The notes beneath the pieces are model-generated. The model had not been told where the DNA came from and ran no database searches. It saw only the letters and a program-made list of their open reading frames with translations. Position numbers and translations under genes: made by a program. 64,000 bases of DNA from Hysterium pulicare CBS 123377 (lineage: Eukaryota; Ascomycota; Dothideomycetes; Hysteriales; Hysteriaceae): positions 1-64,000 of the forward strand of contig AJFK01000127.1 of assembly GCA_000467715.1 (NCBI GenBank). The letters run 5' to 3'. Shown here piece after piece: positions 48,445 through 60,578 of this stretch; the stretch's first letter is position 1, and each line of letters begins with the position of its first letter.

Positions 48445-49732
48445 ATGGCAGCAGCAGTCGCATCGTCTTCCATCCCGACACCCAGTGACCCAACCACACG
48501 AAGGGAAGCCAGATCAGGAGCCCAAGCATACATCCAATCCCGCCTCGCCGCCCAAACCCCCAACAAAGAAGAAGAAGCTTTCGAGATCCCAGTCATAGAC
48601 ATCTCCCCATCCTTCTCCTCCTCCCTCTCAGACCGCCAAGCCATAGCATCCCAGATCCGCTCCGCCTGCCTGACAACCGGCTTTTTCTACATCACCAATC
48701 ACGGGATCCCGCTCTCAACATGCACCTCCATGCTCTCGCAAGCCGCGCGCTTCTTCAAGGAGTTATCGAGAGAGCAGAAAGAGGAGCTGCATATCAAGAA
48801 GAGTAAGTTGGGGTATGGGTGGGAGCCGTCGGAGTATACGAGTATTGCGGGGGACGTGGAGACTAAGGAGGGGTTTAATTGGGGGTATGAGGTTGGGTTG
48901 GATAGGACGGGAGGCGATGGCTTGTATCGGAATTTGGATGGGTCGAGGTATGAGGCGAATCTTTGGCCGGGGGAGGAGGAGTTGCCGGGGTTCTATTGGG
49001 GGGTTAAGGAGTATTATAGTGAGGTATGTGATCCTTTTCCCTCTTGAGAGTCACTTTCCCATTCACTTATGCAACTGGTCTTTTTCTACCGATAGATGGT
49101 TCTCTATTCTCTATCAGATAGATTATATAGGAGATTCAAAAGCACTAAGAAAACCCCAGGTCCTTCAACTAGCCCGCCACCTCTTCCGCCTCTTCGCCCT
49201 CTCCCTTTCCCTCCCAGAAACCCACTTCGACCCCATGACGACGCATCCCGGCGGCATAGCCCGCATCCTCTACTACCCACCCGCCAAACACCCCATCCCC
49301 TCCTCCACCTCCAGAGCAGAAGAAGAAATAGGCCTAGGCGCCCACTCCGACTACGAATGCTTCACCCTGCTCCTCTCCTCCTCTTCCCCGGGTCTAGAGA
49401 TCCTCTCACCCTCCGGCCACTGGACAGGCGCACCCCCGGTCCCAGGCTCTCTGATCGTGAATGTAGCCGATTTCCTCATGCGGTGGACGAACGGCGTGTA
49501 TAAATCTACCGTGCATCGTGTTGTGAATCGCAGCAGCACGGAGGAGAGGTACAGTGTGCCGTTTTTCTTTAGCGTCAACTACGACACTGTGGTTGAGACG
49601 CTGGAGAGTTGTGTTAGTGAGGAGAATCCAGTGAAGTATAGGCCGATTAGGGCGGGTGAGTATATTCTTGAGAGGTTGAATACGACGACGAAGGATGGGA
49701 AGGGGTATTTTGGGAATGAGGCTGTTAATTAG
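48445..49732 (+). CDS. 2-oxoglutarate/Fe(II) oxygenase, isopenicillin N synthase-like
   Basis: Two exons, 48445-49023 and 49160-49732 (intron 49024-49159, 136 bp), give 383 aa. The N-terminal DIOX_N part is clear (FEIPVIDISPSF, ACLTTGFFYITNHGI, ARFFKELSREQKEEL, SKLGYGWEPSEY, EGFNWGYEVG). The catalytic jelly roll follows with iron ligands His255, Asp257 (GAHSDYECFTLL) and His312 (STVHRVV), and the 2-oxoglutarate clamp Arg323-x-Ser325 (ERYSVPFFF). All key residues are present, so it should be active. Fungal members act on small molecules (for example gibberellins, flavonoid-like or peptide substrates). No biosynthetic cluster surrounds it, so the substrate is open. Confidence 0.94.
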
Positions 49733-50737
49733 TAGACGAGGCGGAGTTGTTTTCTTCGGGAATGTATGAGTTATCAAGCCTTCTTTTGTTTTTAATACAT
49801 TTCTGGTTCATCGCCAAACCCCATAAAGCAAAGTGGCGGGCGACCTGAATGTTACCAACAAACAAAGACTTTCGCGTGATTAAGGTAAGCGATGGATTGG
49901 CCCAATGACCTAAGTACAGCATATGCTCCATTCACACTGTTTAAATGCTGACCTGCACAGTATCAAGGCTCGGCGCTGTTATTCGTGACCTTGAAACCCA
50001 GATATCCAAGCTCCAGGGTGCGTTGAAGGAACGGGAGGATAGTCGAGAGATTAGAGGAGTGGGATCCCCTTGTCACAAACAAATAACTCCATAGATTTAT
50101 CGTAGATGTTGTGGAATGCAGGAGCAACTCCAAGGGACCAAGTACAATCTGATTACAATTAGGAGTACCGTGCTAGAGGCGAACATGACCGATCCTGGAG
50201 ATGTAGCTGGGGAGATGAGTCGAGAAACTGGAGACATTCCGGAGACGGAAATTTAAGCGGAGGCGGGGGTGACCACGAAGGATGAGACTAAGAGGCCACT
50301 GCTTTCTTCAACGAACAATGCCTAGGTGGAGGAATGTTCGAGAGGGATCATCCGAAAATGGACGAAGAAAGCGCGGTTGGGATTTAGAAAGAGCAATTCA
50401 TAGGGAGGCTTCGGCGGCGTGGTTTCGGAGGAAGAGGCGTCTTGTTGCCGCATCCAGTCGTTAGCAGTTAGTTTTGAAGGAAAATGAGGTAGTGATGTAA
50501 AGTTGGCAAGAGCGAAATATATCAAGTTATCATACACTCTCGTGGCGTGTCGCTCTTCTGAATGATCTTCCCATGTACACTTATTAGTTTCGGGACTAGA
50601 ATAGAAGAACAAATGCTGACCTATTCTGCTATCTATAGACAAATGCTGGGATATTGCACGACATGCTACTGGAAATTGGAGGAAGGACACGGATGGGAGC
50701 CGTATCCTCCGAAATTTGCCTGAGAGCACTGTGGGCC
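49733..50737. other. Convergent intergenic region
   Basis: 1.0 kb between two 3' ends. Around 49980-50470 there are traces of open, charged reading frames cut by stops, perhaps decayed coding sequence. No family can be named. Confidence 0.35.
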
Positions 50738-51552
50738 TCACACCGCGCTCTCAATAATCTCCTTTGCTTTCCCATTTTCCTTCTCGAGTGCTTTCGTAAT
50801 GTCGCCGTTCGTGCCCCTCCCGCCAGTAGGATCAGATTGGCCTTCCAAAGCGGCGACGGCATCATCGACTTCTGCATATCACCACGTTAGCAACCAATTC
50901 AAGTCAATCTAACAACACAATTTCTCCCACCACTGCTGCTAAACAGACAGTAATCAAAGAAGTCCAAATACCGATTATGGAGGCCCTACCAGCGTACTCC
51001 CCACTCGCATCCCCTTCCCTACCAACCCACCTCTTCATCTTCTCTCTCACAAATTCTCCGAAATCCCACTCCAAAGGCTCCAGTCTCTGTTTTCCCGCCA
51101 CCCAGACGTAGACTTCCGCCTCCACCTCTTCGCCTTCCTTGTTCTCCTCCTCCTTTTGGTCAATCTGTCCCATCCCATCTCCTGGATCTTCCTCCAGCAG
51201 TCGCACCTGAACTTTCCGACGCTCATATTCATATCCTTCGAAGATGTCTAGTCTCCAGATGTCGCCGTCTGTGAGGCCTTCTACGAGTGTGCCTCGGACA
51301 GAGGTTGTCATGTTCGCGGGGAGGATGGCGGGGTAGTCCGCGTGTCGGACTTTATGCCGTTGGTAGCGGTGGAGAATTGCGGGACGTATTTTTAGAGAGG
51401 ATCTTTGTACGGAGGAAGGGTTTGTGTTGCCCCATATCACACGGTGTAGCACGGCGGGAGCCATGAGGGTCCCTGTGAAGATGTGAGCATTGGCGGCATG
51501 AAATGGGAGACATGGTGGATGTGCCGTAAAAGAAGGCGGTGCGGTCGCCCAT
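50738..51552 (-). CDS. Gamma-glutamylcyclotransferase-like (AIG2 family) protein
   Basis: Three exons, 51525-51552, 50972-51472 and 50738-50871, give 220 aa. The first intron (51473-51524, 52 nt) must use a GC donor with an AG acceptor to make the family's N-terminal motif FFYGTLMAPAVLHRVIWG. No nearby GT gives an in-frame join. The AIG2/GGCT fold is supported by that motif, HRYQRHKVRHADYPAI, SVRGTLVEGLTDGDIWRLD and FEGYEYERRKVQV (conserved acidic residue). Relatives cyclise gamma-glutamyl groups or trim gamma-glutamylamines. Activity here is inferred. A Lys/Glu-rich insert lies at about residues 105-125. Confidence 0.88.
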
Positions 51553-51983
51553 TGTGTGATTTTATTATTGAATTGATGGTCTATAAGAAGGGGAATCTAG
51601 AATTGATGGCGGTCTGGATATATACAAGTAAGTAGAGAGGAGAAGTAGAGAAGTGAATGTCAATGCCCAGAACTGATAAGAGATCCGGCTTGTCGTAAAT
51701 CTCAGCCCTATGACGGCAGCTATCCGACGCTAATGCACGGTGAAGGGCGGAGCGGAAAAACGACGCCTCCTAATTTATTTTGATCGTCCCGCTCTCCTCC
51801 CCGTTCTTGTCACCGTGTTTTTTTCTTTCGATTATTTGCGATTCTTTTGTTTTGGATCCGCAGTTGATGTCTGTATAGGAGGGCATATTTGGCATTATTC
51901 CCCCCTTTCGCACCCTCTTCCTCCGCTCCCTCCCACATATCGTGCCGCATCCATCCGGGAATCTGTATTTAGAAATCGGCAAG
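51553..51983. promoter_or_regulatory. Divergent promoter region, GGCT-like / PQ-loop gene
   Basis: 431 bp shared upstream region. The right half is CT- and T-rich, as expected for the leader of the plus-strand gene. No specific site was recognised. Confidence 0.45.
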
Positions 51984-52989
51984 ATGGGGTTTCTCAATGC
52001 GATTGTAACGTCGATTGCACCGATGTTGTATGTCTGAATTGTATATCTCTGTTCAGGGGACTTTGGATACTAATGCCCGGGTCAATATAGCATTGTCACA
52101 TCGCCTATAACATCATACGCAGACCAAATATACTCAATGCACAAATCGCGGTCTTCGGCAGGTTTCTCCTTAGATGTGCCTCTTATCATGTTGGTCGCTA
52201 GTATATTAAAGTAATATTCTCTTGCTTTGTTCCTTCCGATCTCTTCTCGAGTGGCAACTCTCTACGATCCATTTGCTAACTTCCACCTCCAGAGTGTACT
52301 ACTGGTTCGGCGCTCACTTCTCCACCTCCCTCCTCCTGCAAGCCCTGCTCATGATAGTTGTCCAACTCCTACTTCTTCATGTGGCCCTCACCAACCGTCC
52401 ATCAACAACCCACCATACACCCTTCGCCCATTCCCCTTCTCAGCGTCCCTATAATTTCTGGCAATGGCGTTCTACGCGCCCATACTGGACATTTCTGACC
52501 TATTTTACCGCAACCCTCCTCGTCCTTCACATCCTACTCTCCTCCACATCTACATTCATTCCATACACCGAGCTTCTTGGATATGTAGCGCTGGCTATTG
52601 AAGCGACACTGCCCCTGCCACAACTTCTTACCAATTATAAGAGGAAATGCTGTAAAGGTTTCCGCGTGTCAGTCATAGGGAATTGGCTTCTGGGCGATGT
52701 ATTCAAGATGTGGTTTTTCTTTGCCAGCGGGAGCGGAGAGGGAGGTGTGCCGTGGGCTTTCAAAGCATGTGGCTTGTTCCAATTCGCTTGTGACATTGGA
52801 CTGGGGGCACAGTATTGGTATTTCGGAGATGGACCTGAAGATGCTGATGTAGGGGGCGTGGGGGGTCTCGCCAGCTTACACAGAGAGCCTGTGGGGAATG
52901 GATTCGTCATAGGTGAGAAGATAGAGATGGGAGAGAAAGGCGTGCCGATAGATATGCCTATGGGTGGGAGGCAAGGTGCGAAGGCTTAG
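51984..52989 (+). CDS. PQ-loop repeat membrane protein (Any1-like)
   Basis: Three exons, 51984-52027, 52091-52210 and 52293-52989, give 286 aa. The first PQ-loop-like segment reads VTSPITSYADQIYSMHKSRSSAGFSLDVPLIML. The second, ATLPLPQLLTNYKRKCCKGF followed by RVSVIGNWLLGDVFKMW, holds the Pro-Gln pair. Six to seven membrane segments are visible (for example SLLLQALLMIVVQLLLLHVA and WTFLTYFTATLLVLHILL). The pattern fits the yeast Any1/Cfs1 group, which counteracts phospholipid flippases in endosome/Golgi membranes. A lysosomal amino-acid exporter role is less likely from the spacing. The C-tail is short, Gly-rich and cytosolic-looking. Confidence 0.88.
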
Positions 52990-53594
52990 ACCTGGTCGCC
53001 AGCTCGAAAAGTCTGTCCTAGAGGTGGATCCAGCTGATATAGACGGCCTTTGCGAGGGTTCGCTAGTTGGATAGCATGGGCATTGGTTATGCTAAAACCT
53101 TCGTACATGTAAGCAGTTCTGATGTTGATTGCTGTTCATTCAGACGACAATTTTCAGAGCTTTGTATAAATCAGCTAGAATCTGAATGCCGCTTTTGTTG
53201 GGCAGGCGAATATATGCTCGAATACTCTTCTTCTTCAATATATAACCCCTACCAAACCCCCCAAAAAGTTGGGGTTACCATCACAAAAATCAATGAAGTG
53301 TGCATGTTAGACCCGGATGATAATCTATTTATCCCATTTATCTAATTAGTTCAGCTTTTTGTGTTCCACATAAAGTGACTTTGCTGTCTTGAGCCTTAGC
53401 ATTATATTTCCCCTTAGCTCTCTTCACCTCCTTAACAAAGAAACATGTCAGTATACATACATAATTAGCTAACAACTAAAGCCAAGGCCAATTACCATTG
53501 AATTGAATCATCTCTCCGTGCCCTAAGCTATACGTGTTGGAAGAAGACGGCCCACTCTTCGTTCTATAATGTGGGGCTTAATAAGCGACTTTTA
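52990..53594. other. Intergenic between PQ-loop gene and HNWD relic
   Basis: 605 bp, AT-rich. On the minus strand 53343-53440 stays open for about 33 codons with a Lys/Ala-rich, coding-like composition (VKEVKRAKGKYNAKAQDSK), next to a further open piece at 53500-53575. This may be the decayed end of another gene. Confidence 0.35.
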
Positions 53595-56500
53595 TCAGGT
53601 CGCGACATCGGAGCTTCTCCACTCCACTCCACTCAAACCCCAGGATGTGTTGCGTTGAACTTCGCATATCCACACTCTTCCGCTTCCAGTACCAATGCCA
53701 ACGATGTTTCCTAACACTGCTGAACAAGACGGTCGATATTCCGAAGGTAGCCATACTAAATTCTCTGATTTGTATGTTATCCATGTATTATCTGCGCTTA
53801 GAGCTAAGCCTTGATATTGAGGACTCTGAGACTCTAGATTGGCTGAAATTAGCCTTAGACTTGATAAAGCGCTAATGTCGATAACGCCAATATCAGTCTG
53901 TAAGTATGAGTCGTTAATATCAAATGAGATGCTAAGAAGGCGCTTCCCAACATTAAGCGTCGACAGACACTCGCCGCTGCGAGCGTCCCAGAGCGTGACC
54001 GTCCCGTCGTTTAACGCCGACGCCAGCCGGGTTAAGTCGTAGGAGAAGGTCACCAATTTAATAAAGTAGCTATGGCCTTCAAGCATTAACAGACACTTGC
54101 CACTACCAGCGTCCCAGACCTTAACCCTCCCGTCGGGAAACCCCGACGCCAGCTGGGTCGAGTCGTGGGAGAAGGCCACCGAGGTAACGGTTTCGCTGTA
54201 GTCTGGGAATATCCCCAGACACTTGCCGCTGCGAGTGTCCCAAAGCCTAGCCGTCCTGTCGAACGACCCCGACGCTAGCCGGGTTGAGTCGTGGGAGAAG
54301 GCCACAGGGCCAACGGCATCGTGGTGGCCCTTAATTGTTGACAGGTACTCACCACTGCGAGGTCCCAGAGCTTGATCGTCCTGTCGCCCGACCCCGACGC
54401 CAGCTGGGCCAAGTCGTGGGAGAAAGCCAATGAGTAGACAGGGCCGCTATGGCCCTTAAGTGTTGACAGGGACTCGCTGCTGCCAGCGTCCCAGAGCTTA
54501 ACTGTCTTGTCGCCTGACGCCGACGCCAACCGGGTTGATAAGTTGTAGGAGAAGGCCACTGATCTAACGAAGTGGCTATGGCCCTTAAGTGTTGATAGGC
54601 ACTTGCCGCTACGAGTATTCCAGACCTTAATTGTCCCGTCATTCGACCCTGACGCCAGCCGGGTTGATAAGTTGTAGGAGAAGGCTACTGAGCTGACAAC
54701 GTGGCTGTGGCCCTCGAGCGTCTGTAGGTAGTTACTCCATTTGTCTTGCATACCCAGCTTGATTACTATTCCCTTTAGCTCTTCTTCTTTGAAAAGGACT
54801 CGTGTAAGGCTACAGGTTGGACTAAACTTAAGTGCAGATACATATACTTAGAGAGGACTACTTTCTATCGCCCAGTTGTGGTACATAATAAATCGATGTG
54901 CATCTTGGACTATTTCCATTAATGATGATCCAGCAGCACTTTCCTAAGTTACGTTAGTATAGAGAAAAGATAGCAAGCATTATTTATTGGGGGAATACAT
55001 AGATCAAAGCCTCTAATTTCATTATTGAAATTACGCCCTTCGACATACTCTCACAAAGGCGTAGAGCCTCAAGCCAGTAAAGATACTTCTCTCTAAGGAA
55101 CTTGTTAATAGCGCTGCTGGCCTGTAGGGTGACCCAGCGATGTGTAGAAGAGCTATAAAACCAGTCGCAGAGGTGATCAATCCAGTAGATACATAAGTAG
55201 CGTGACGCTACTAACGGATCTGGTTTTAGCTGTTTGACCTGCTTAATAGGATATCCTAACGCACCCAAACTGTAAATGTCTCGCTTAAGAGTCCTAGACA
55301 TAATCCGGACGGATCTAGAGAGGAGAGATTGATGAACCTCTCTCGTCCCAGATGGAAAGATGCTAGAGCATGCTTCATTCTCTAGATAATCGCTAGCTGA
55401 TTGATGAATGACATATACATTGTCTTCTTGTAAAGTGAGAAACGAGCCACACATCTTTACCATCATTGCAGCGGTCTGCTTCACGTCCTGGACTTGGCTA
55501 CGCAAACCTGGCAAAATGTATAGTTCCTGTAGATGTAGCGGACGGTAGGTAGCGATAACAGTGGAGAGAACCTGTAGGCATAGTTCTGGATATTGACGCT
55601 TTAATTGTTTGATCTACTCCATCATTCGTTGATATATGTCTTTCAACTCCATTGGAACTTCTTCAAGGACCTGGAGTATTTCCCAGGCCATTGTATCCTT
55701 TAACTCTTTTATAACAAGAGATACCCAAAGAAAAGTTCCATTAGCTTTCTGTTGCATTTTCTCTCGGACTAACGATTGAAGTAATAGGTTATGTTGAATA
55801 CGGTTTAATTCTAGAAGGCGATGGTCGATATAAGCACTAACGGCACGGGATACTTGCGCGGCGTTTTCTTTGAGCTCAAGACTTAGCCTGGCCCCGGAAT
55901 CGTTAAGCCGGAGTCTCTGCTCGATATTGGCGTTGTTGCGACTTGTAAGTATCCACTTAACACGAGGAGATAGAGACGACTTCTGTACGATAAAGGCCAA
56001 CAGTTTCTCCAAGTCATTTATGCATTCGTCGAGCGCATCAACGAGCAAATACGTGCTGTTCAAGCTCGGATCCTGTAGAATGTCTGTGAAGATGTTCGAC
56101 AATGTTATCCAGGCATTCGCATCTTCGAAGAGGGCTTTGCTTGCGTGATCGTGCTTCTTCCGAATGTACGAGATAAGCGACGGCTGTTGATCAATAAGTA
56201 AGTACAGTAGACCTCGCAGCACAGCAGTAGCATTGTTGATTCGTGAGTCAGTGGCTTGGCAGAAGAAGTAGGAGAGAAGACTTGTCTTGGATATCGACTT
56301 CTTCAGCTCGTCGTAGAGCAGCATCGTCTTGCCCTTGCCAGGATCGCCCTTGATCCATAGCAGTCGGCTCTGAGGTTCGTCGCGCCACCGTTGGAAGCCG
56401 GCGCTTTCAATAATCCAGCGGTACGAGTCCTTTAGCAGTCTACCCTTAGTGTCTTCAATACGCTTCTTGTCATCACGGGGATCGGTAAGGCGTAGGTCTT

Positions 56501-57322
56501 GGATGTATGTCGACAGCTTATCGATCTCCTACTCAAGCCTTTTAAACGCAGTCGCCATTCCTTCACCATAACGAAGGGGTATATCAACATCGAAAATACC
56601 CAGTAATGAGTACGCTTTATCTTCTTCGAGCTTAGTCTGGCGGCTTCCTATCCACTGAAATCGATCCTTGACGCTGAACTGAGATAAAGGGATTCCTTGA
56701 AGCGCTGCCTTAGGAATGCCAGTTGTCTCATGTATCAGTTGCTTTAGAGAATTTTTGTCACCAAGTCGCCTTTGTTCCCGAGAGAAGAATTCAACCGAAA
56801 CTGGGCTCAGAAGCTCTTGAAGCGTCCAGCCCCGAGTAAACCATTTGCTTTTCCGGAAATCTGATTCCCAAAGCAATGAATTGTACTTTTTATTGCTTAC
56901 TCCCACCGCCGTTGCCCGATTGGACAGCAAAGGTATATATTTCGTCAACTTCTTTTTCCTGTTCAATGTGATAGGAGTTATGTACACATCCGATAAATAG
57001 ACATAGCATCAAATCGCGTTGCGGTACCAGCGAAACATAGAGTTGATAACGGACGAGAGTTCGGCTTTGTTTGCCTTTTTGATGCAACATGTGTCAATCC
57101 AAAAGTGTTGCACGTTGTCTTGGCTGGCTTGTTCTCCACAGGACCAAACTTCTCGTAACCAGGCTTATTCTTGCCAGTGCCATTACTCAAGTCTTCATAG
57201 GTGACTTCCTCGGTGTCCGCTCCCCATGTATGCGACAGAATCGCATAGGGAGGGATTGTCTCGTCAACAAGATCCTCAGTAAGACTGAAGTCGCCATTGT
57301 TGCAGCGCCGCAAGAGACGCAT
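53595..57322 (-). pseudogene. HET-NACHT-WD40 (HNWD) NLR-type gene, broken
   Basis: A STAND/NLR-type gene like the het-e/het-d/het-r class, which controls non-self recognition and incompatibility cell death in filamentous fungi. Parts in order on the minus strand: an N-terminal HET domain (about 57322-56530; IPPYAILSHTWG, FWIDTCCI, RGWTLQELLSP), a NACHT NTPase (about 56530-55610; Walker A GDPGKGKT, Walker B YLLVDALDEC), a helical winged-helix-like part (about 55600-54980), and about seven WD40 units (about 54750-53600). It looks broken, with roughly half a dozen interruptions, and I treat it as a fossil. The WD40 units remain very alike, which suggests recent activity or concerted evolution before loss. 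Confidence 0.85.
53950..54730 (-). repeat. WD40 tandem array of the HNWD relic
   Basis: Roughly seven units of about 126-130 bp coding for WD40 repeats with shared words such as CLSTLKGHS, SVAFSYNLSTRLAS and VKLWDAGS. Unit-to-unit similarity at DNA level is high, as in HNWD genes whose repeats are shuffled and homogenised. Confidence 0.85.
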
Positions 57323-58617
57323 GATTTCGCACAGAACTGGACGGGAGTCAGCGGCAGGAAGGAGTTTTGGCAGGGTTCAAACGCGGTTGCCTAGCCGAAG
57401 GAAGGAGCACAGCAACTCGCTCATCTGTTGAGAATATCAGTTCTAGCTATCGCAGCTAGCGAGCATATAGGAAGATAGGACGCTGGGCCATACCGAGGAA
57501 TCGCATCTGAAAGCGAGACACCGCTAGAGTACTGTAAGTTGATTCTGTTGTGTCTTTGGTGCTGATTGCACAGCCCACAATCCGTGCGTCGTCTGAGGTG
57601 ACCCTCCATATGGCGTGGTAGGGCTGACATGCAGCGCCCAGGCTTCTGCAGGAGGAAACTTCACAAGCGACTGGGCTAAATATGCTTATATCTTGAAAAG
57701 TGGACGAACACCTAGTGACGCTAGCAGGGAGGGCGGCCGAGGCACTTCAGCTGTGATATAGAAGTACCCGTTTGTACAGTGGAAAATCACGTGCGTAAGG
57801 GTGTGGCGGAGTTGTAGGATGGCGGGAGGTCCCCATCGGCTTAGTAGCAGCACAGCCAAAAGGCGTCGACAGGAGCGAGGTCCATAGCCACGCATGTTGC
57901 GCAGGGGAGAAAAACCATGTGAGAAAGGTTAGTGCAAGGGCTTGAAGCTCGTGCGGGAATGGGACTTATGCTCGTATGCGACGAGTATGGCGCCTGTTGC
58001 ACCGGCTGATCAAGCCCCCAGGGGATTCTTTCTCGCGCGGGCAAAAGCCCCATGGACGACTCAGCTGCGGATCAATCACCGAAACATCTCCGTCGAATCA
58101 GAGTGATGAAGATAGTCCTCAGGAGATGGAAAGTGGAAAGGACCAGACGGTGTGATCTATGGTGTGATTAACTTCATTAAAGGATTTTCTCGACCTACTG
58201 TAGCTCGGCTTGGCAGCAGGTATCTGAGCTTTCTCGTCGAGAAGTCTTGTACACGTCTTAGATATATGGGCTTAATTATAAGGCTCATCAATGAATTGTT
58301 TGAGTAATACAACATCTGGATGTTTGTAGCGTATTTAAAAGGAGTGTAGCCTAGGCCATGGAGATTATCTAGGATAATTGGTCTCGCTGCGCGAGATTTG
58401 ACTCGCTCGACCCATAAACCCCTGCAAAGAGGGTACTCCCAGAAATAAAAAGGGAATCCGCCGAAGAGAAGCAATGAAGAAAGAAGAGAGTTCTAAGAAC
58501 ATAAACACCAAGTAGCCGTCCCGTATGAATATGCATATATACACCACACCAAAATGATGTTGAGAATACTTTTTTGTAGGTCCAGGTGCGGTATGGCAAT
58601 AATCGTTGGGCAACACC
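57323..58617. other. Intergenic between HNWD relic and hapX 3' end
   Basis: 1.3 kb. It holds the former upstream region of the HNWD gene and the 3' flank of hapX. Short frames on both strands show no domain. Confidence 0.4.
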
Positions 58618-60578
58618 CTAGGAGGTATTTTCAGGGGTATTTTCCTCACCATCTGCATTGATGAGCGTGGATATAAGCAGGCGTGGCGATACAGATAACG
58701 TGTTCGGTTGGGGTGTCCTGGGTGAGTCGCTGCTTCTTTGCTGTTCGCTCGCCACTCTGACCAAATCCGCATTTGGACCGTCCGACAGGCGGGGTATCAG
58801 AGGTGCCATACTCTGCTGTAAGGTCGCGATAACACCAGCGGTATCGAGCTCTAGTGCGCTATATTTGCGTTGTTGGTGCATCAGAGTGTGACTATCCCTT
58901 CTCTCTATTGTTGGTAACACAGGCTTAAGATTGCTGATCCAATCCATGTTGTTATTATCCATGGATACGCGACCGTCGAGAAGCTTAAATGCATCGCTGC
59001 AACCGATTGAATCACGATTTGACATGTTCATCTCCGGAACGGGCACGCTTTCATTTTGTGGTTCGATGGAATCCAGTGATGTTATCGAGGAAATCCGCGA
59101 GGAAGGGGAGTTTGAGCTGGAGGAGTTGGAATTCCTTAATTCTGCGACTCTCTTGCACCATGCTCTTTGCCGAGGATTGATCATACAGTCAGAGCAACTA
59201 CCTGGACCCCCGCTGGTGCCGCAGCTACTTGATGCGTTTTGCGCGTTTGTTTGTAGGCCGTTCAGGTCACGAGATGGAGGAGGCATTTCATCGAGTGGCT
59301 TAGTCTCATCAGCACTCCTCGGACCCTGTGCTTTGCAAAGGCAATTCCCATCGTCGGTACAGAACCCGCAATTAGCTTCTTGTTCGTGTGTGTTAGTCAT
59401 GAATGCAATCGAGGGCCGAGGATCAAGTCGCGACGGACGTTTGGTTGCGAATTGAGAGGTGAAATCAATTTCGCGCTCTGCAAAGTAGGAGTTGGAGTCG
59501 GAAGAGAACGTGTTATATGCCCTCATATTTGTCATGGGAGATGTAGCTGCCTTCGAGGTCGGGTTCTGCGAAGATGTTGCAATGTAGACGTTTGGACTTG
59601 GAAGCTTGGCCATTTCTTCGACGCATGCGCACTCTCCATTTGCCTGGCAGTTACCACATCCAAGTTCGAGCTTATTATATGATTGTGGGGTGCCGATGAG
59701 TGGTGTTGTCGTTGATATGTTGGCTCGTGTCGGAGAGTCCAGCAGTGCATCCCGGGCTTTTAAGCTCGAGGTGGTAAGTTCCACTGTTCGTTGCAGGAGT
59801 TCAACTTGGTCCTTCCAGAAATCCCTCTCTTTCATGTATCTCTTCTCCGATTCCATCCTCTGGGCATAAGCCTTTCGTAGTTGGACCAGCTCATTTCGCA
59901 GTTGAATAAGCTCGTTCACCATCGAATTCATTTCCGCTATCTTTTCGCCGAGCTCTCGTTGATGCTTTTGTTCCGCACTCTCCACCTGCGCCTGCATATC
60001 GCTCAGCTTTGCAGCTTTCCGAGCACGAAAGGCCCTTTGTGATTCTCGATTTTGAGCCTTGCGCTTCGTTGCAGGCTCATCTGTGGCCGGCTTGCGTCCT
60101 GGCTTCGGTCGCGGCGGAACGACATAGCTTGTGCTTGTTGGACCACCTCCCACAGGGGAGGCTTGGCCATGGTCGCCAATGTTAAAGGGAGCCGTGGCAA
60201 TTGGCCTTGTGATGAGAGTAGGTGGGGCTGCTGTTATCACTGGTGGTTGTTAGGAACAAGGCATAGGGCGGATAGCGGGGTGTGTGGGACAATAAAAGGT
60301 AACGGGTGAAGAACACAAAGTGTATCTCTGAACCGCTAGGAGTTTAGATAGACGGAGGCGAGTCGTTGTGGTACCGTGAGAGGGAAAGGCAGAAGTGTTG
60401 AAGGGAGCGGGTAGACGCGGGAGCATAGCACTCAGCTGAAAGTTGACTCACATCTCGAGCTCTGTGTGCTTGGGGTCGCAATCAACGAAACGTTAGAGGC
60501 GGGCGAACGTAGAGCGTTCTCGTTGTCGGTGGATGTGGAATATGGTGATGTTATGCTGGAATGGTCGTCGTCGGACAT
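58618..60578 (-). CDS. hapX: bZIP iron regulator HapX
   Basis: Transcription factor that partners the CCAAT-binding complex. In other ascomycetes it represses iron-consuming genes during starvation and activates iron storage in excess. Two exons, 60452-60578 and 58618-60239 (intron 60240-60451, 212 bp), give 582 aa. The first exon, opening MSDDDHSSITSPYSTSTDN, is required because the second has no ATG before a stop. Seen: CBC-binding (Hap4-like) motif VVPPRPKPGRKPATDEPATK, bZIP basic region KRKAQNRESQRAFRARKAAK, coiled coil (about 120-195), and three cysteine-rich regions at Cys 237/240/246/248, 333/336/342/344 and 382/391/394/404. These sense iron, probably as Fe-S sites. A Ser-rich tail ends the protein. 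An SreA-type GATA site precedes the gene. Confidence 0.96.

Noticed and set aside
48445-53000. Biosynthetic gene cluster around the 2OG oxygenase
   Set aside because: Neighbours are housekeeping or unrelated genes; no core synthase, P450 or cluster regulator is present.
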